From positions 558,001 through 622,000 of the forward strand of contig JAOANU010000009.1 in the NCBI GenBank assembly GCA_034387635.1: a DNA stretch of 64,000 nt, given 5' to 3'. Made by a program: the position numbers and the translations under genes. Positions within the stretch are counted from its first letter, which is position 1; the number at the start of each line of letters is the position of its first letter. Shown one piece after another: positions 45,381-57,236 of the stretch. The notes under the pieces are model-generated. The model ran no database searches, was not told the DNA's origin, and saw only the letters and a program-made list of their open reading frames with translations. Source of the stretch: Rhodosporidiobolus odoratus. Its lineage: Eukaryota; Basidiomycota; Microbotryomycetes; Sporidiobolales; Sporidiobolaceae.

Positions 45381-45771
45381 GCGGCAAGCCCCCACCTATA
45401 CCTCTCCCGGTCTTCGCCTCATGCAGCTTCTAAGTTGGCTTTTTACACTCAGCCCGGGTCCCAACTCCTCAGCTTCCCTTCTTCGTCCGTTCGCGCCTCC
45501 CCCTGTTGTGCTTATTCTACTCCCTGCATCTTCGTTATACCCTCGTTGCTCAGTCGTTCTCTTGTAGCTCTTTACCGCTAATGCAGTGCCGTTGCCTCGC
45601 CCTCGCCTTATTTCAGTATGCCGGGAGATGTACTATCGCGTGTGCAAAGGTGGTATGCTACAGAAACAAAGCCGGGGTAATGGCCAGAAAGGAGGGACGG
45701 AAAATGCGAGATGCGAAGATTGCTATTCCTACTCCATCCAAAGTATAGCTGATGCCCGATGACCATACCGC
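45381..45771. other. Convergent 3' spacer
   Basis: Lies between the stops of the R-SNARE gene (+) and TRL1 (-). Holds both 3' UTRs; no coding signal. Confidence 0.6.
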
Positions 45772-48700
45772 TCACGAAAGCCCCGCCAGCCTCCCGGGCA
45801 CCTTCTGCGAGCCTGGGAGCGTAATAACATGAATCTCCCCTCCCTCCTTACTCTTCTTTTCCCCTCTCGCTGCCAGCTCCATCAGGTACTTGCCCTCGAC
45901 CGGTCGAATATCCGACGCCCTCGTCCCAATCGTGATGTGTGCACCAGCTTTGTCCGCCAGCTGGATGAGCGGCTCCTCCCCCTCCTTCGTCGACGGGACC
46001 TTGCATTCGAGCGCCGATACTTCGAGCGACATAGCCCGACCATCCCAGACGAGTCTCGGCCCGAGCGTCAACTCGACCTCGAGCTTCGCCTGCGCATCTT
46101 CCGAACCCTCCTTCCCCAGCGCTGCGAGAGCGTCGTCGACCAAACCCGAATAACGATCCCACAAGACCTGCTTCTCCTTCTTGACCTTCTCATCCTTCGA
46201 TTCGAGCTCGGTACGATGAACGAGGGTGACGTGCGGTTTCCGTTCGACCCTCGAAGACTTGACGAGCGCGTTCCACAGAGACAAAGCGTCCTCCTTCTCT
46301 TGAGGGGGAAGGTGTCGCTCAACGAGCTGTTGAAGGTCAACGTCGACCGAGATACCATAGTACCTCGCCGCTTGAACCTTCGTCCGTTGCTTCTCCTGCT
46401 GAGGCGTCGCTTCCTTGCGAATGTCGGTCGACCAACCTCGTTGATACCGGATCGCGTCGTCGAGCTTCTCCTTCGGTAGCGGAAGCTCAATGCCCGGAGG
46501 AAGGACGCCATCAATCTTCCCCAGCTCGTCAATCGCAAACGCGAGAGCCTCCTCCTGCTCCCACTCGGCGCGCATCTCGATAACATGATCGAACTTTGCG
46601 TCCGCCGCATTGCCATCTGGTTCGAACGGCTCGTGTTGACCGAGGAACTGCCAGATCACCTGTTCGTGGTTCTCGCCTGCGCGGAGGGTTTGGTGGTTAT
46701 CGCCGCGTGTTACGATGCGGGAGGAGCAGAGGGCGTGGAACTTGTCGCGGGGGAGGGAGTCGGTGTTCGTGGGCCAGACGAGGGCGACGAGGCGGGTGTG
46801 CTTGGCGGGAGAGAGAGATTCGGCAAGGGAGACGAGGTCAGAGCGGTGCTTGATAAGGTGATTGTTCCTGGCAGTGGGGGAGATGAGTTAGCCTTGCAGC
46901 AACAAGCATGAAGAGCACGAGGATGGCGGAGCAGTCTTAGACGCCAGCGTACTTGTCGGCATAAACTACATTCTTCTCTTTGAGCAATTCCTTGATAGCC
47001 TTGATGAAGTGCGGTGCCGGCCTCTTCTGCAGGAAGTCGTCGGACTGAATGTGGCCCCAATCGAAGAGGTGAGAGAGTTCGAGGCCGAGAGCGGTCTTGC
47101 CTACGGTCGAAGAGCTGTCAGTTGCGAGGAGTGCCGGGCGAGAGGGAGACAGCGCACCGCAACCCTGGATAGCGACGGGGACAATGAGCGTCTTGTCGAA
47201 CTTGCGGTTCTTCCGTTCCTCCTCGTCCAACTCGACCTGCATCCCGATCTCCTTCCGAGCCTTCCTCGCTTCTGGTGTCTTACTCCACGCCAAAAAGTCC
47301 TCCCTCGTCCTGATGATTCCCTTCCCATGTTGCCACGGCGCAAACTTGTCATGGTCGGCCTCGATCTCCCGCTTAACCCACCAAACGTAGAGACGACTCT
47401 CCTCGTTCCGGACCTTGTTAATCGAGACCGAGTCGAGCTTTGGAAACGCCGCGAGGAGCTTTCGAGTGAGCTCGCGCCATTCTCGGTACATCAGGTAAGG
47501 CTCGTCGTACTTGACCTTCCAGAAGAAGGCTTCGCCTGGAGCACCGCCTCGTCGATGACCGCGCACGACGAAGCCTTCGACTGGGAGAAGTTTGCCGTCG
47601 GGTCCGTCGATCCCGCCGGCTTCGCGGACATTGTCGCAGTAGGTCTTGACGGCAGGGATGGAAGGGAAGGTGGTGTAGGCTGTGGTAATCATACCCCATG
47701 CCTTGGCGAACGCGGCGACTTCAGGTGAGGAGAGAGTATTGAGGACAGGCTCGTTCTTGTTGAGACCGTGAAGGTGTAGACCGGTGAATTCGGCGGGGTA
47801 GGCAAGAACGTGTTCTTCGAAAGAGTCGTCGCAAAGCTGTATGTACAGAACGAAGTTGAACAAGATAAGTCGATGGGAGAGGAGGCAGCGCAGAACGGGG
47901 ACACGTACCTCAGCCACGGCAGTTAAGTTCCGTTCAAAAAGCACCTTCGCAAGATCCTCCTTTGTCTTGCCCGCCTTCTCAACATGCTTCTCCAGCCAGT
48001 ACCCTCCCCTCTGCGAATGTGAGATACCGTCTTCAGTCGTGAGATTGGCGTTCTTGCCGATGGAGTGCTTGGAGGTCACGACGAGATGCTTCGAGTCGAG
48101 CGCGCCGATAAGGATGATGCAGCCGTTTGATTTGGTCGTCAGTTCATAAGGCCCCGTCGAATTGGTCGGAATGGTATCCCACTGTTATGAGATCCGTCAG
48201 CAATGTGGTATCGGGCTAGACAGGAAGGGAGCCTACATGCGTCCAGGAAACCTCGCCAATATTGAAGAACTTGTCGTAACCCCTTGCGACGATGCGATAG
48301 TCTTCCTCCTCTCCCTTCTTATCGCCAGCAACCTTTTCCGTGAACAACCCTCGTGCTCTTGTCGGGAACGGGCAAGGTTCCCGCTTGTAAGCATAATCCG
48401 CCATCTTCCAGCTCGTCAATACCCGCTTGACATTTTTCCCATTCTCGTCCTTGACTACGACGGTGTGTTCGGTGGATCGGAGAAGATTGCTGAGTGACTT
48501 CTTGGATTTGGCGGCTTTAGCGGCAGGTTTGGCGGCAGGAGCGTTCGCCTTTTCGCCGAAGGAAAGTTTGTCGAGTTGGTCTGCCGCCGAGTCCGCGACG
48601 CTTGCCGGAGCTGGCTTGCTCTTTCCCCCGTCTTTCTGACCAGCTGAGTGCCCCTTGAGACCTCCGACGACGACCTCTTCTCCCTCAGCGTCGAGGTCGG

Positions 48701-48800
48701 GTTCCAAGCCTGGCTCGTCTTTGCCGAAAGCTTGAAGCTGGTGAACAAGTTGGGCAGTCGGGGAAAAGGTAGTTTTCTGAGTCCGTAAGCCAGCGACCAT
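45772..48800 (-). CDS. TRL1: Fungal tRNA ligase (tripartite: ligase, kinase, cyclic phosphodiesterase)
   Basis: Joins tRNA exon halves after intron removal and, in yeasts, ligates HAC1 mRNA in the unfolded protein response. The ATG at 48800 opens MVAGLRTQKTTFSPTAQLVH, with a disordered insert before the core. LTSWKMADYAYKREPCPFPT and YDKFFNIGEVSWTH lead to nucleotidyltransferase motif I in LTTKSNGCIILIGALDSKH (Lys of K-x-x-G). Later ligase motifs include GEAFFWKVKYDEPYLMYREW. The kinase P-loop is IQGCGKTALGLELSHLF (an intron lies within the GC-GK junction), with WGHIQSDDFLQKRP after it. The 2H phosphoesterase domain has both HxT motifs, in RKPHVTLVHRTELES and GAHITIGTRASDIRPVEG. The stop is at 45772. 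Three domains in fungal order; about seven introns; intact. Confidence 0.95.
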
Positions 48801-49089
48801 CTTCGAGCGTTGTAGCAAGGAGGAGATGGATGGTCAAACCAGATTGTCAAGAAAGTTCATCGCCTCGTCAAATCAAGGTAATTCGGTAGAGTCTAGGAAG
48901 CTGTAATCTAAGGCTTCGAGTAGTGGTCTCATGACTCTACTGTGCGCCAGTACGCTGTACGAGTTGAGTTTCACCTTTTTGTTCGGCTTCTCGTCTTCCC
49001 GAAGTCAATTGCCGGACTCTGGCTCTCGCTGACTCTCCGACTTACTCTTGCTTCTACACACACACACCTGTACCACGCACACGCACGCC
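48801..49089. promoter_or_regulatory. Divergent promoter TRL1 / enoyl-CoA hydratase
   Basis: 289 bp between divergent start codons, with a CA-rich run (cacacacacac) near 49060 in the 5' leader of the hydratase gene. Confidence 0.6.
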
Positions 49090-50627
49090 ATGGCTACACC
49101 TGTAGAGCTCGACAAGGCCATAGGTACGCTCCCTCCTCTCCCCCACTTGCTCACCTTCGAGCTCCGCTTCAACCTCGTCCACGCTGTCGCCGGCTAACCT
49201 ACTCGACCCGATCCTCGTCGAGCAGGTCACCAATCACCCCCCTTCCCCGTCTCCTGGAACCAGCGAGACCTACTCCTCTACTCTGTCGGCATCGGGGCCA
49301 AAAAGGATGAATTGCAATTCACCCACGAGGACGCACCCAACTGGCAACCGTGAGTCCCTTCCCTGCTTCTATATCTCGCCAAGCCCACAAGTTACTCCCT
49401 AGCTTCCCGACTTACCCCCTCGCACTCGGGCTCAAGCAAAACAACGAATCCGTGGCCAACTTTGCAACTATTCATACGGCTGCTCCCCCACCCGGCCTTC
49501 CCAAGTTCGACCCGAAGAAGGTCGTGCATGCTGAGCAGTCGATTGAGATCTTGGGTGAGTTGCCGAAGCAGAGCGGGAAAGGGTGGACCATGAGCCGAAA
49601 AGTCGTTGGCGTGAAAGACACCGGGTACGTCCTTGCTACGGGCTTCTCTTTCTGCCACTCTCTCCTGTCTTGGTCGCGTGCGCGACAGGATACTCGACTA
49701 TGCCACCAGTCACCGCAATCCGCTAGTGACCATCGGAGTTTTTCGCTGAAAGCGACCCAACCTTTTTCCTTTCTTCCCCGCAGGAAGGGCCTCATCGTCG
49801 ACGATGTGATCGAGTTGGTCAACCCCCAGAAGCAAGTCGTCTGCCGTATGATCAGCTCCGACTACCACTTCGGTCCGTCCTTGCATCCTCCCGGACATAG
49901 ATTTCATCGGAGCTTCTGACTGAACTGACTCCTCTGTTACATCAGGCGACTATGGCACGAAGGGCTACGGCAAGTCAATCGCACCGCCCCAGCCGGTCAA
50001 GGCGGGCAAAACTCCTCAGCGCACGCCGGACTTTGTCTTCTCAGAAAAGCTCTCGGAAGAGCAGACCCTCGTCTACAGGTTGTCGGGGTGAGTGGCTCTA
50101 TCCCTTTCTATCGCTTTCACGCCGAGTCTCCACGAGCTCTTGCTGACGTCTCTGTTGTCACATTGCAGCGACTGTAAGGCCTCGTCTTCCGCTTTCTGAT
50201 TCGTGATCTTTGCTCATCTTTCCCCCTTGACAATGACAGACAACCCTCTTCACATTGACCCTCAAGTCGGCAAAGGCATGGGCTTCCCCGGCGTGATTGT
50301 TCACGGTCTCTGTGCGTTTCCTCGTCGCCTCGTTTCCTGTCATTGCGCTGACCCGCCCTCATCGAGAAAGGTTCCTACGGCCACGCCGCCCGAGCCATCA
50401 TCCTCAACGCCGCCAAAGGCGATGGTCGTCGTCTCCAATACATGTCCGCCCGTTTCACCTCTGCCGTCCTACCCGGGGATGAGCTCGAAACCTCGATGTG
50501 GTTCTCAAGGGACGAAAAGTCGGGCGGGACCAAGGTCGAGTTTGTGCAGAAGAATAAGAAGAATGGGAAATTGGCGCTCGGGGGCGGGGTGGCGCTGCTC
50601 AAGGCTGAGAAGGAGAGTAAGTTGTAG
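49090..50627 (+). CDS. Peroxisomal 2-enoyl-CoA hydratase 2 (MaoC-like, double hot-dog)
   Basis: Hydrates trans-2-enoyl-CoA to (R)-3-hydroxyacyl-CoA in peroxisomal beta-oxidation; here a stand-alone version of the hydratase domain of fungal Fox2/MFE-2. The ATG at 49090 starts MATPVELDKAI. The N-terminal hot-dog has SWNQRDLLLYSVGIGAKKDE, FPTYPLALGLKQNNESVANF and HAEQSIEILGELPKQSGKGW. The C-terminal one has the catalytic D-x4-H in DYNPLHIDPQVGKGMGFPGV, followed by IVHGLCSYGHAARAI. The C-terminus is AEKESKL: a canonical SKL peroxisomal signal at the stop (50627). The SKL codons contain a perfect GTAAGT donor at 50617, so splicing could remove the signal. About seven introns. No dehydrogenase domain is fused. 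Confidence 0.92.
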
Positions 50628-50704
50628 GGATTTCGGTGGCGTCCTTTCTCAGTAGCGTTCTCTCTTGATGACCTTTGTGCAAGCCGTACCTTCCGTGCCC
50701 TCAG
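50617..50704 (+). other. Candidate facultative intron overlapping the PTS1 codons
   Basis: The donor GTAAGT lies across the Ser-Lys-Leu codons (A|GT AAG TTG TAG). An acceptor at ccctcag ends at 50704. Splicing would replace SKL by Lys-stop (A+AG TGA). Confidence 0.45.
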
Positions 50705-50824
50705 AGTGAGTCCTCGCAACGAAGCAAGAGTGACGAGAGCATGATATAGAACGAGATAGAATTGCTGCGTTTGCGAGGAGAGTGCGTATGAACAGAGTGA
50801 GAAACCGTGCAGCGCGCCGCGATC

Positions 50825-53350
50825 CTAATCTTCCTCATCCCTCTTCGCAGTGCCCAATCGCCGCCTCGTCGTCTCCGACTCTGCCTCCCAATCCATCTTG
50901 TACACCAGGTAGGTCGAGGACACGCCGCTGATTGTGAGGGCGGCAGTCAAGCCGAGCCACAGACCTGCGAAAGCGGTGATTGTTCAGCTTGTGAAGTGAA
51001 GGATAGAAGAAGAGAAAAAGCTACCGTTCAAGCCGAGGTGAGGTCCAGTAAACGTGAGGAAAAGACCGAGAGGAATACCGATAACATAATACGAAGCGAG
51101 GTTGATGATACTGCCGAGAGCCTGCACGGTGAACCAGTCAGCTGCCGCTCTTCTATGCGAAGTCTGGTAGTCTGGTGAGAGACTCGCCGGCTTGCCCGCC
51201 CCACGCAGCACACCACCCATCGCGCCCGACAACCCGTCCCACAGCTGGAAAGCCGCGACGAGCGGTAGAACGGCGGCGACGAGGACGATGATCTCCTTGT
51301 CCGACGAGAAGATGCGACCCCAAACGTTCCGGAGGAGAACGAGAGTGACGCTATTCACAGCAGAGATGATGGTGGCGGCGACGATGACGACGCGGGAGGC
51401 GACTCGGGCGAGATGGGGTTTCTGGGCGCCAAGGAGGTCTGCAGGAAGAAGAAGGGTTAGGACGAGGGCTCGCGGCTTAGAGTGATGAGAATGCACGCAC
51501 TGCCGATACGAACTGCAGCAGCGACAGAGAGGGCATATCTGCAAGGTGGAAATGGATCAGCGAATGCGGAAGAACGTAGCGGTGGAAGCACGGCGCACTG
51601 AAACTCTGCAAGAAGAAATAAATGGAGTTCAGCATCTTACGTCGAGAAGAGGACGAGACACCTTGACGTACGGTAGAAGAAGCTTGCACTCGTCAGCAGC
51701 ACACTCTGCGCCGCCAAAGAAGTGGGGCCCAGAAAGCTAGTCGCCAATGACACGATTTCCCAGCTCCACCACTCGCTTCCGACCATACCCACGCCTGCCA
51801 GCCCAAGCTTGAAGTTGAGCCACAGATCACGCGCCTTGAAGACCTCGGGTCCTACGCCTCCCCATGCATCTCGGGGAGCACATAGGACGGCGTAGGCGAA
51901 AAGGACGATAAACATGATGTTGACGGAAATTGTCGCGGAAAGGGGAGCGCCGAGGAAGCCGAAGCGAAGGCAGTCAATCGGGCCCCATACTAGGACGTAA
52001 TTGAGCAGGAGATTGATCGGGGCGGCAACGGTAAGAGCAAGGACAGGCGCAGACATCAGGCCTGAAGTAGAAGAAACGGATGAGCTCCATCATATTCGGA
52101 CAATGAAAAGAGCCGCGTACCTTGAGCCTGCAGCCAGCGCCTGAGTACTTCGAACCCGGCGTAGGCGGGAAGAGCTGGGATCAGGACCTGCGCAGATGGT
52201 TCAGCTCCGGGGACACTGAGTGTGAGAAGGGCAAAGAGGGAAACGCACCTTCAAGTAGCGGGCTGCGAGGAGCGCCACAGCCGGATCCTGATGCAGCATG
52301 TCTCGTAGAATATACTCGCTGAACCAAAAGAGGACAGCTTGCGGGATGAGGAGGACCACGGTTATGAGCCATGTTCGGATAGCGTAGGTCGAGGTCATCT
52401 TGGGCTGCGGAGAGGTGAATGCTTGTGGGCACAAGGTGTCGAGTGCTGAGCAGAAACCGACAATAACGCTCAGTGCGAGAAAGTTGTTTGTCATGTTGCC
52501 TAGCGACGCGGCGGCGAGTTCGGTTTCGCCGAGGTGGCCGAGGAAGAGGACAGTGGAGGCGGTCAATGCTGTGGGGAAGGGCGCTAGTCAGTAACAAATC
52601 ACGGGAATGAGTGAGAACGACAAACAAAATTCGAGGAAGTGCGTTCCGAGAATTGGGACCGTATAGCCGAGGAGAGTCTTGGCTTCACTGGCGTACGCAT
52701 CTCGGGCATCGTCGTCGAGTCTGCTTGCAGCTCGAACTGCTGCTGCATCTGCTGAGAATGGGCTGTCGGCGGGAGGAGAGGAAGTAGCAATGAGGGGCGT
52801 GGTTTCGTTTGCGAGGCGATTCGGCGGCATGGAGCTTCCAGACTGACAGTCGGATACGTCCAGAAGACATGGTCAGTCAAGGGCATACAAGCAGCCACAT
52901 AGTGGGAGTGAAAAAGGGAAGGAACAGGTCAGCGGGACGAAGTGGGGGAGCGGGGAGTAGATGTACATACCTCGCCTCGCGACGTTGCCGGTAAAGTGAT
53001 GGTGTCGTCCTCGTCTTCGCTGTCTTCCTCTGTCGGGCTCAGTCTCGAATCGACTGAGACTGACGACCTGAAACCGAAGCTCCGCCTCTTTCCACCCCGG
53101 CCCCTCTCTTCATTGCCCTCGCGATCCTCGGTCCCAGAGTAGCCGGGGAGGGATGTTTGTCCTTTTGCGACTGCCTGCTGTAGGAAGGAAGTCTCTCGAG
53201 ACCATGAGGCGGGTGAGGTTGATGGGTAGCTGCTTCCCCTGCGCAATGATTGCCGAAGATGGACAGGTCAAGGGGTAAAGGGTCAGCCATACTCCTGATG
53301 TCATACGCAATTTGCAATGAGCAGCGAGACGCCTAGACTCACGAGAACAT
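50825..53350 (-). CDS. MATE-family multidrug/toxin extrusion transporter
   Basis: A 12-TM cation- or drug:H+ antiporter of the MATE family. The likely start is the ATG at 53350, in an 8-nt coding exon (MFS) followed by an intron (gtgagt...gcgcag) and GSSYPSTSPASWSRETSFLQ, a fungal MATE N-terminal extension. That ends TLPATSRGE and splices to SGSSMPPNRLANETTPLIA. The core follows: KTLLGYTVPILGTHFLEF, VLFLGHLGETELAAASLGNM, GFCSALDTLCPQAF (the conserved G...A.DTLC.QA block), IPALPAYAGFEVLRRWLQAQ, PINLLLNYVLVWGPID, ATSFLGPTSLAAQSVL, and LWDGLSGAMGGVLRGAGKP in the second half. The end is RRLGTAKRDEED at 50825. A shorter start at 52830 (MPPNRLAN) is possible. About ten introns. Confidence 0.9.
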
Positions 53351-53907
53351 GACCGATGCGACTCGACGAGATGAGAGGAGGCTGAGCTGAGGAGCGACCG
53401 TCGCGTCGGAAGAGCTTGTTGGGTGTTCTTGTAGAGCCGCTGAGTTACTTCTGTAGCTGCTCAGCTGTTGAAGCTGTCGCTTAACTGGTTCGAGCAAAGC
53501 TGTCAAGTTCAAACAAGTTGCACAAACGACGACATCGGCCGGGTCAACTTGCTCTGTCTTCCGTGGTCATTCGGGCGGGCAGTTGAGCATGCAGACAAGC
53601 TTGTCGCTGTCTGCATGCAGCGAAGGCCACGCTTCCTCAGATGTGGTTCCCTGAGCTAGTTCTCTCAGCGGCAGGCTGTGTTTTCTTCCAGAAGCACGCT
53701 CGTCCCCTGCTTCACCACATCGAGCGTGCGACCAAGACACGGCTCAATGGAGACCATGTGAAAACCATTGTATACCAAATCCCCATCACCTCTGGTACAT
53801 GCTGAAACCGACGAAAACAGGACTGCCAGAATAGTTGTAGAATATGTTGAAGAATAGTTGAATCGGTGTTGTTGAGACCGGACGCCTCCAGCAGCAAAAA
53901 GCAGCCC
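53351..53907. other. Spacer between MATE and Git1-like genes
   Basis: MATE promoter and 3' UTR of the Git1-like gene. Short frames seen on both strands carry no motif. Confidence 0.5.
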
Positions 53908-56774
53908 CTAAGCTGCGTGCTTCTTCTCGTCCTCGATCGGCTCGAGCGCCTCGGTCGACTCGCCGGTGCCCATTTGCGAGATGTCGTAGCCGTTGTCGCC
54001 TACATACGAGTAGCAAGTCAGTGCGAGGCCATCGAAAGGCGCCAGTTGAACCTACAGAGGTACTGGCGGAAGGCCTCGTCCTCGAGCTGCATCCCGTCGG
54101 TCTTGACCTCCGGGATCAGGAGTAGAGCGATGATGGCGGAGAGGAATGCGACGCCCGATCCGACCCAAAATGGGCCCGACGTTTGCGACGGTCCTTCGGG
54201 AAACTGAGCGCATAAGCGACGTCAGCTTCGACATCGAATGGCCAGGTAAGCAGATCACGCAGGCGAGGGAGTAAGGCTTGTACAGCCGGAACAATTGCGT
54301 ACCGCTGCGATCATATAAGGGAAGGTCCAGGTCCCAACATAGGCTCCGATTTTACCGATTGCGGCGGCCATACCATCTGCAAACGCATACGGGAAAGGCC
54401 TGGTCAGGTCAGGGACCTGCGGGAGCTGAGAAAGGACCGACACATCTGGCCCCGCACAGCAGTTGGCCACGATTTCGACGCGAGTAAGCCTGCGAACAAG
54501 CCAGCGACAAATCAACAACAGCTCACACACAGAGAGTGCGGCGCGCCAAAAGTATGCAGGGAGGTCGAGCATGCAGAAGGGGAAGATGACTTACCGAGGC
54601 AGTCTCCAGGTCCGGCCTCACCCATTGAGAGGAAGATCCCGTAAACAACGGCGAAAGCAGCGACTGCGGAGGCCGGCAGTATATGTGAGCTCACGAGTGA
54701 CTCGTAGTCGGTCGAAGACATACCGTGATTGACCAGGTGGGTATACAGTCCACTCATGATGAAGCCGACGGTGCCTATACAGACCTTACGTTTAACTGCG
54801 AGCTTAGAGCGAAAGGTAACGACGCACCTTGGCAGCAGAGGAAAATCATAAGCTGCTTCTTGGGTCCGATGACATCGACGAGCAGCGCCCCGGCGAAAGT
54901 GCCTGGTAGGTAAAACGCACTGAGAGCAAAGTATCAGCTCGGAACAGGCTGGACTTACCGCCTATACGCACTTGATAACCACGTTCCACGCGAAGACCGT
55001 CGAGAGTTTGGTAGAGCCGCCGGTGATGGTGTCGACTATTTGCGAGGAAAACAGGCCGAAGGGGCTGCAGGAGGCCAGGAACGTCAAGACATGCTCGTCC
55101 AGCAATGGAGGGGCTATAGACCTATTAAGTAATCCAGTCGTAACACATCCAGCACAGGGAGACGCCAAGGAAGGATCTCCTGCAAGGAGAAAGGCCAGAA
55201 GTGCGAAGAAAACGGACAATGTCCGGTGTCAGAGGATTCGTTCGGGTTAGAGCGGCGGAGGGCCAGCTCTGATGCAGGTAGAGGCCCGACACACCAGTAC
55301 CGCCTCGCGATGAGCTTCCAGGGCACGTTCCGTTTGATGCAGGCAGACTTGTAGCGTTCCGGCTCGGAAGGCATTTTGAGACGCCAAAGCAAGACAAGCG
55401 CGGCCGGCACGATGCCCAGGCCGACTGCATGAGCTCACAGAGCGTTCAGCGGCGATACGAGCAGGGCGGAGCGATGTTGACAGAGAAACGCACGGGTCAT
55501 CCGCCAAACAGCCCGAAGGTGGTTGTCGCCGAAAATCCAGTAGAGCACGAGGGGAACGAAGCTCGCGACGACGAAGCCGACTGCAAAGTAACCTGTCAGT
55601 TTACCGAGCGCAGGGTTGCACAGGCGGAGAGCGCACGGTCAATCATCGAGTTGGTCGCCAGGATGAACGACCCGTTCTGCCAGCGCTTGCTCACGCCGCC
55701 CTTGTTCTCTGTCGCTTCCGAGCATGCGACACTTCCTGATGGGTATTCAGCTGTTCGAAGAGTATGAATGAGAACAGGAATCAGTTTCTTCTCGGCGTGT
55801 CAAAAAGTATCAAAGTATACTCACCTCCGATCCCGACTGCAGTGGAGGTTGCAAAAGTCATGGAGGTTGTCAATGTAGGTGTCGAGGTAGTCGAAAAGGT
55901 TCAGGACAGCATTTGGTCATGAGCAATGGGACCCAGGGTGAGCAAAAGAAAGGCACGCACCGCCAGTGAAGAAACGATAGGCAATAAGTGCGTCAAATAG
56001 ACCCTTCGTTGAGCCTCCTGCTCCGTATGCACCCGCACTGAGAGCCGAGAACACGACTGCCGATTGAAACCAGGTCAGCCAGCGGCGAGACGTAGCGCGG
56101 AGACCGACAAGGGACGTACTCATGATGGCGGAGGCAGTCAACATGCCATACTTCCGGCCGTAGCGGTCGACGAAGTATCCAAAGGAGAGCATGCCCACGA
56201 TCGTGCCTGTGAAGGAGAGTTTCAAAGAAAAGCATGGGGCAGACAAGCGGGAACAAGGTGAGTTTTAGCACACGGCGCCCTGCGTCCTTCCTTTCTAAGC
56301 CTATCCTGCGCCTTCCTTGGCACTACCACATCAACACTGAAGGGAGAAAGGACGTAAAGCGTACCAAGGTATGCCATGCCACTGAAAAGCGTGGAATAGT
56401 GGTTCTTCCCGTACTGATCCGGATAGATTCGCGCCAAGATTGTGTTGACAGAACCTGCTGCTGCATTGACGTAACCATCACTGAAGAGCGCGGTACTGAT
56501 CGGGGAAGGAGATCGTTAGCTCTCGTATGTCAATCGTTCAACCCCACCCCAACGTGCCGGTGCCGTCGACCTTCTCAAGAGGGACATGCGAGGGGATCGT
56601 ACGCACCCACACGCGAAGATGAGCGCCACCTGCAGCAGATTGATGTCAGTATTGTCTCCTCCGCTTGCAGACCTCGTCCGGGCCAACAAGATGGGGTCCG
56701 TGGACGGAAGGGCGACGAACCTTTCCCATTCCTCCCTTGCGCTTGTCCGCCACGTGAGAGACCTCTGTAGACAT
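53908..56774 (-). CDS. Git1-like MFS transporter (glycerophosphodiester/phosphate:H+ symporter family)
   Basis: A 12-TM symporter of the plasma membrane in the phosphate:H+ group. The ATG at 56774 opens MSTEVSHVADKRKGGMGK. An intron leads to VALIFACG, another to TALFSDGYVNAAAGSVNTIL, then ARIYPDQYGKNHYSTLFSGM. GTIVGMLSFGYFVDRYGRKY is motif A. Later: NGSFILATNSMIDVGFVVAS, VPAALVLLWRLKMPSEPERY, ASCSPFGLFSSQIVDTITGG, GTFAGALLVDVIGPKKQLMI, GFIMSGLYTHLVNH, VVYGIFLSMGEAGPGDCLGL, MAAAIGKIGAYVGTWTFPYM and SGPFWVGSGVAFLSAIIALL. The tail ends IEDEKKHAA. The IVDTITGG and GE.GPG(D/N)CLG blocks point to Git1 rather than Pho84, though the substrate is inferred. Many tiny exons (over twelve introns). Confidence 0.88.
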
Positions 56775-57236
56775 CCTGCGAGTGTGCTGCAAGTGGTCGA
56801 AGAGCGTACGATGCGAGTGGGAGGGGAGGGGGGCGGTCCCAAGTAGTCGCCCCTCCGTCTCCCCCGGTTTCCCTCCACCTCCCACTTCCAAGAGCTCCTC
56901 TTTCATCAGCCAATCAGACACGCCCAGACCTTCGATTAGGACCTGACTGCGGGGCGAGAAGCAAATCGCGCCATTGCGATGCGAAGGCGTGAGCGGTCCC
57001 AGACGGGGCAGAAGGTACCCAGCCATGATAGTGCGCAGAGATATACCTGACTTGCTGGAGATGAGCAGGAGGACCGCGGCGAGTAGATACGGCTTATCAT
57101 GGGTACAGACAGTGACGGTAAGGCTAAGGATGGACAAGACAAGACTGCTACAAACCCGACAAGTAAGCCCCGAGGGGGTGAGAGAAGAAGAAAACGGCTC
57201 AAGACGCCGCGGTGGGAAATGAAGGAAAAGACCAGC
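56775..57236. other. Spacer between Git1-like gene and MCM2
   Basis: Git1-like promoter and MCM2 3' UTR. Open frames here have no gene-like features. Confidence 0.5.
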
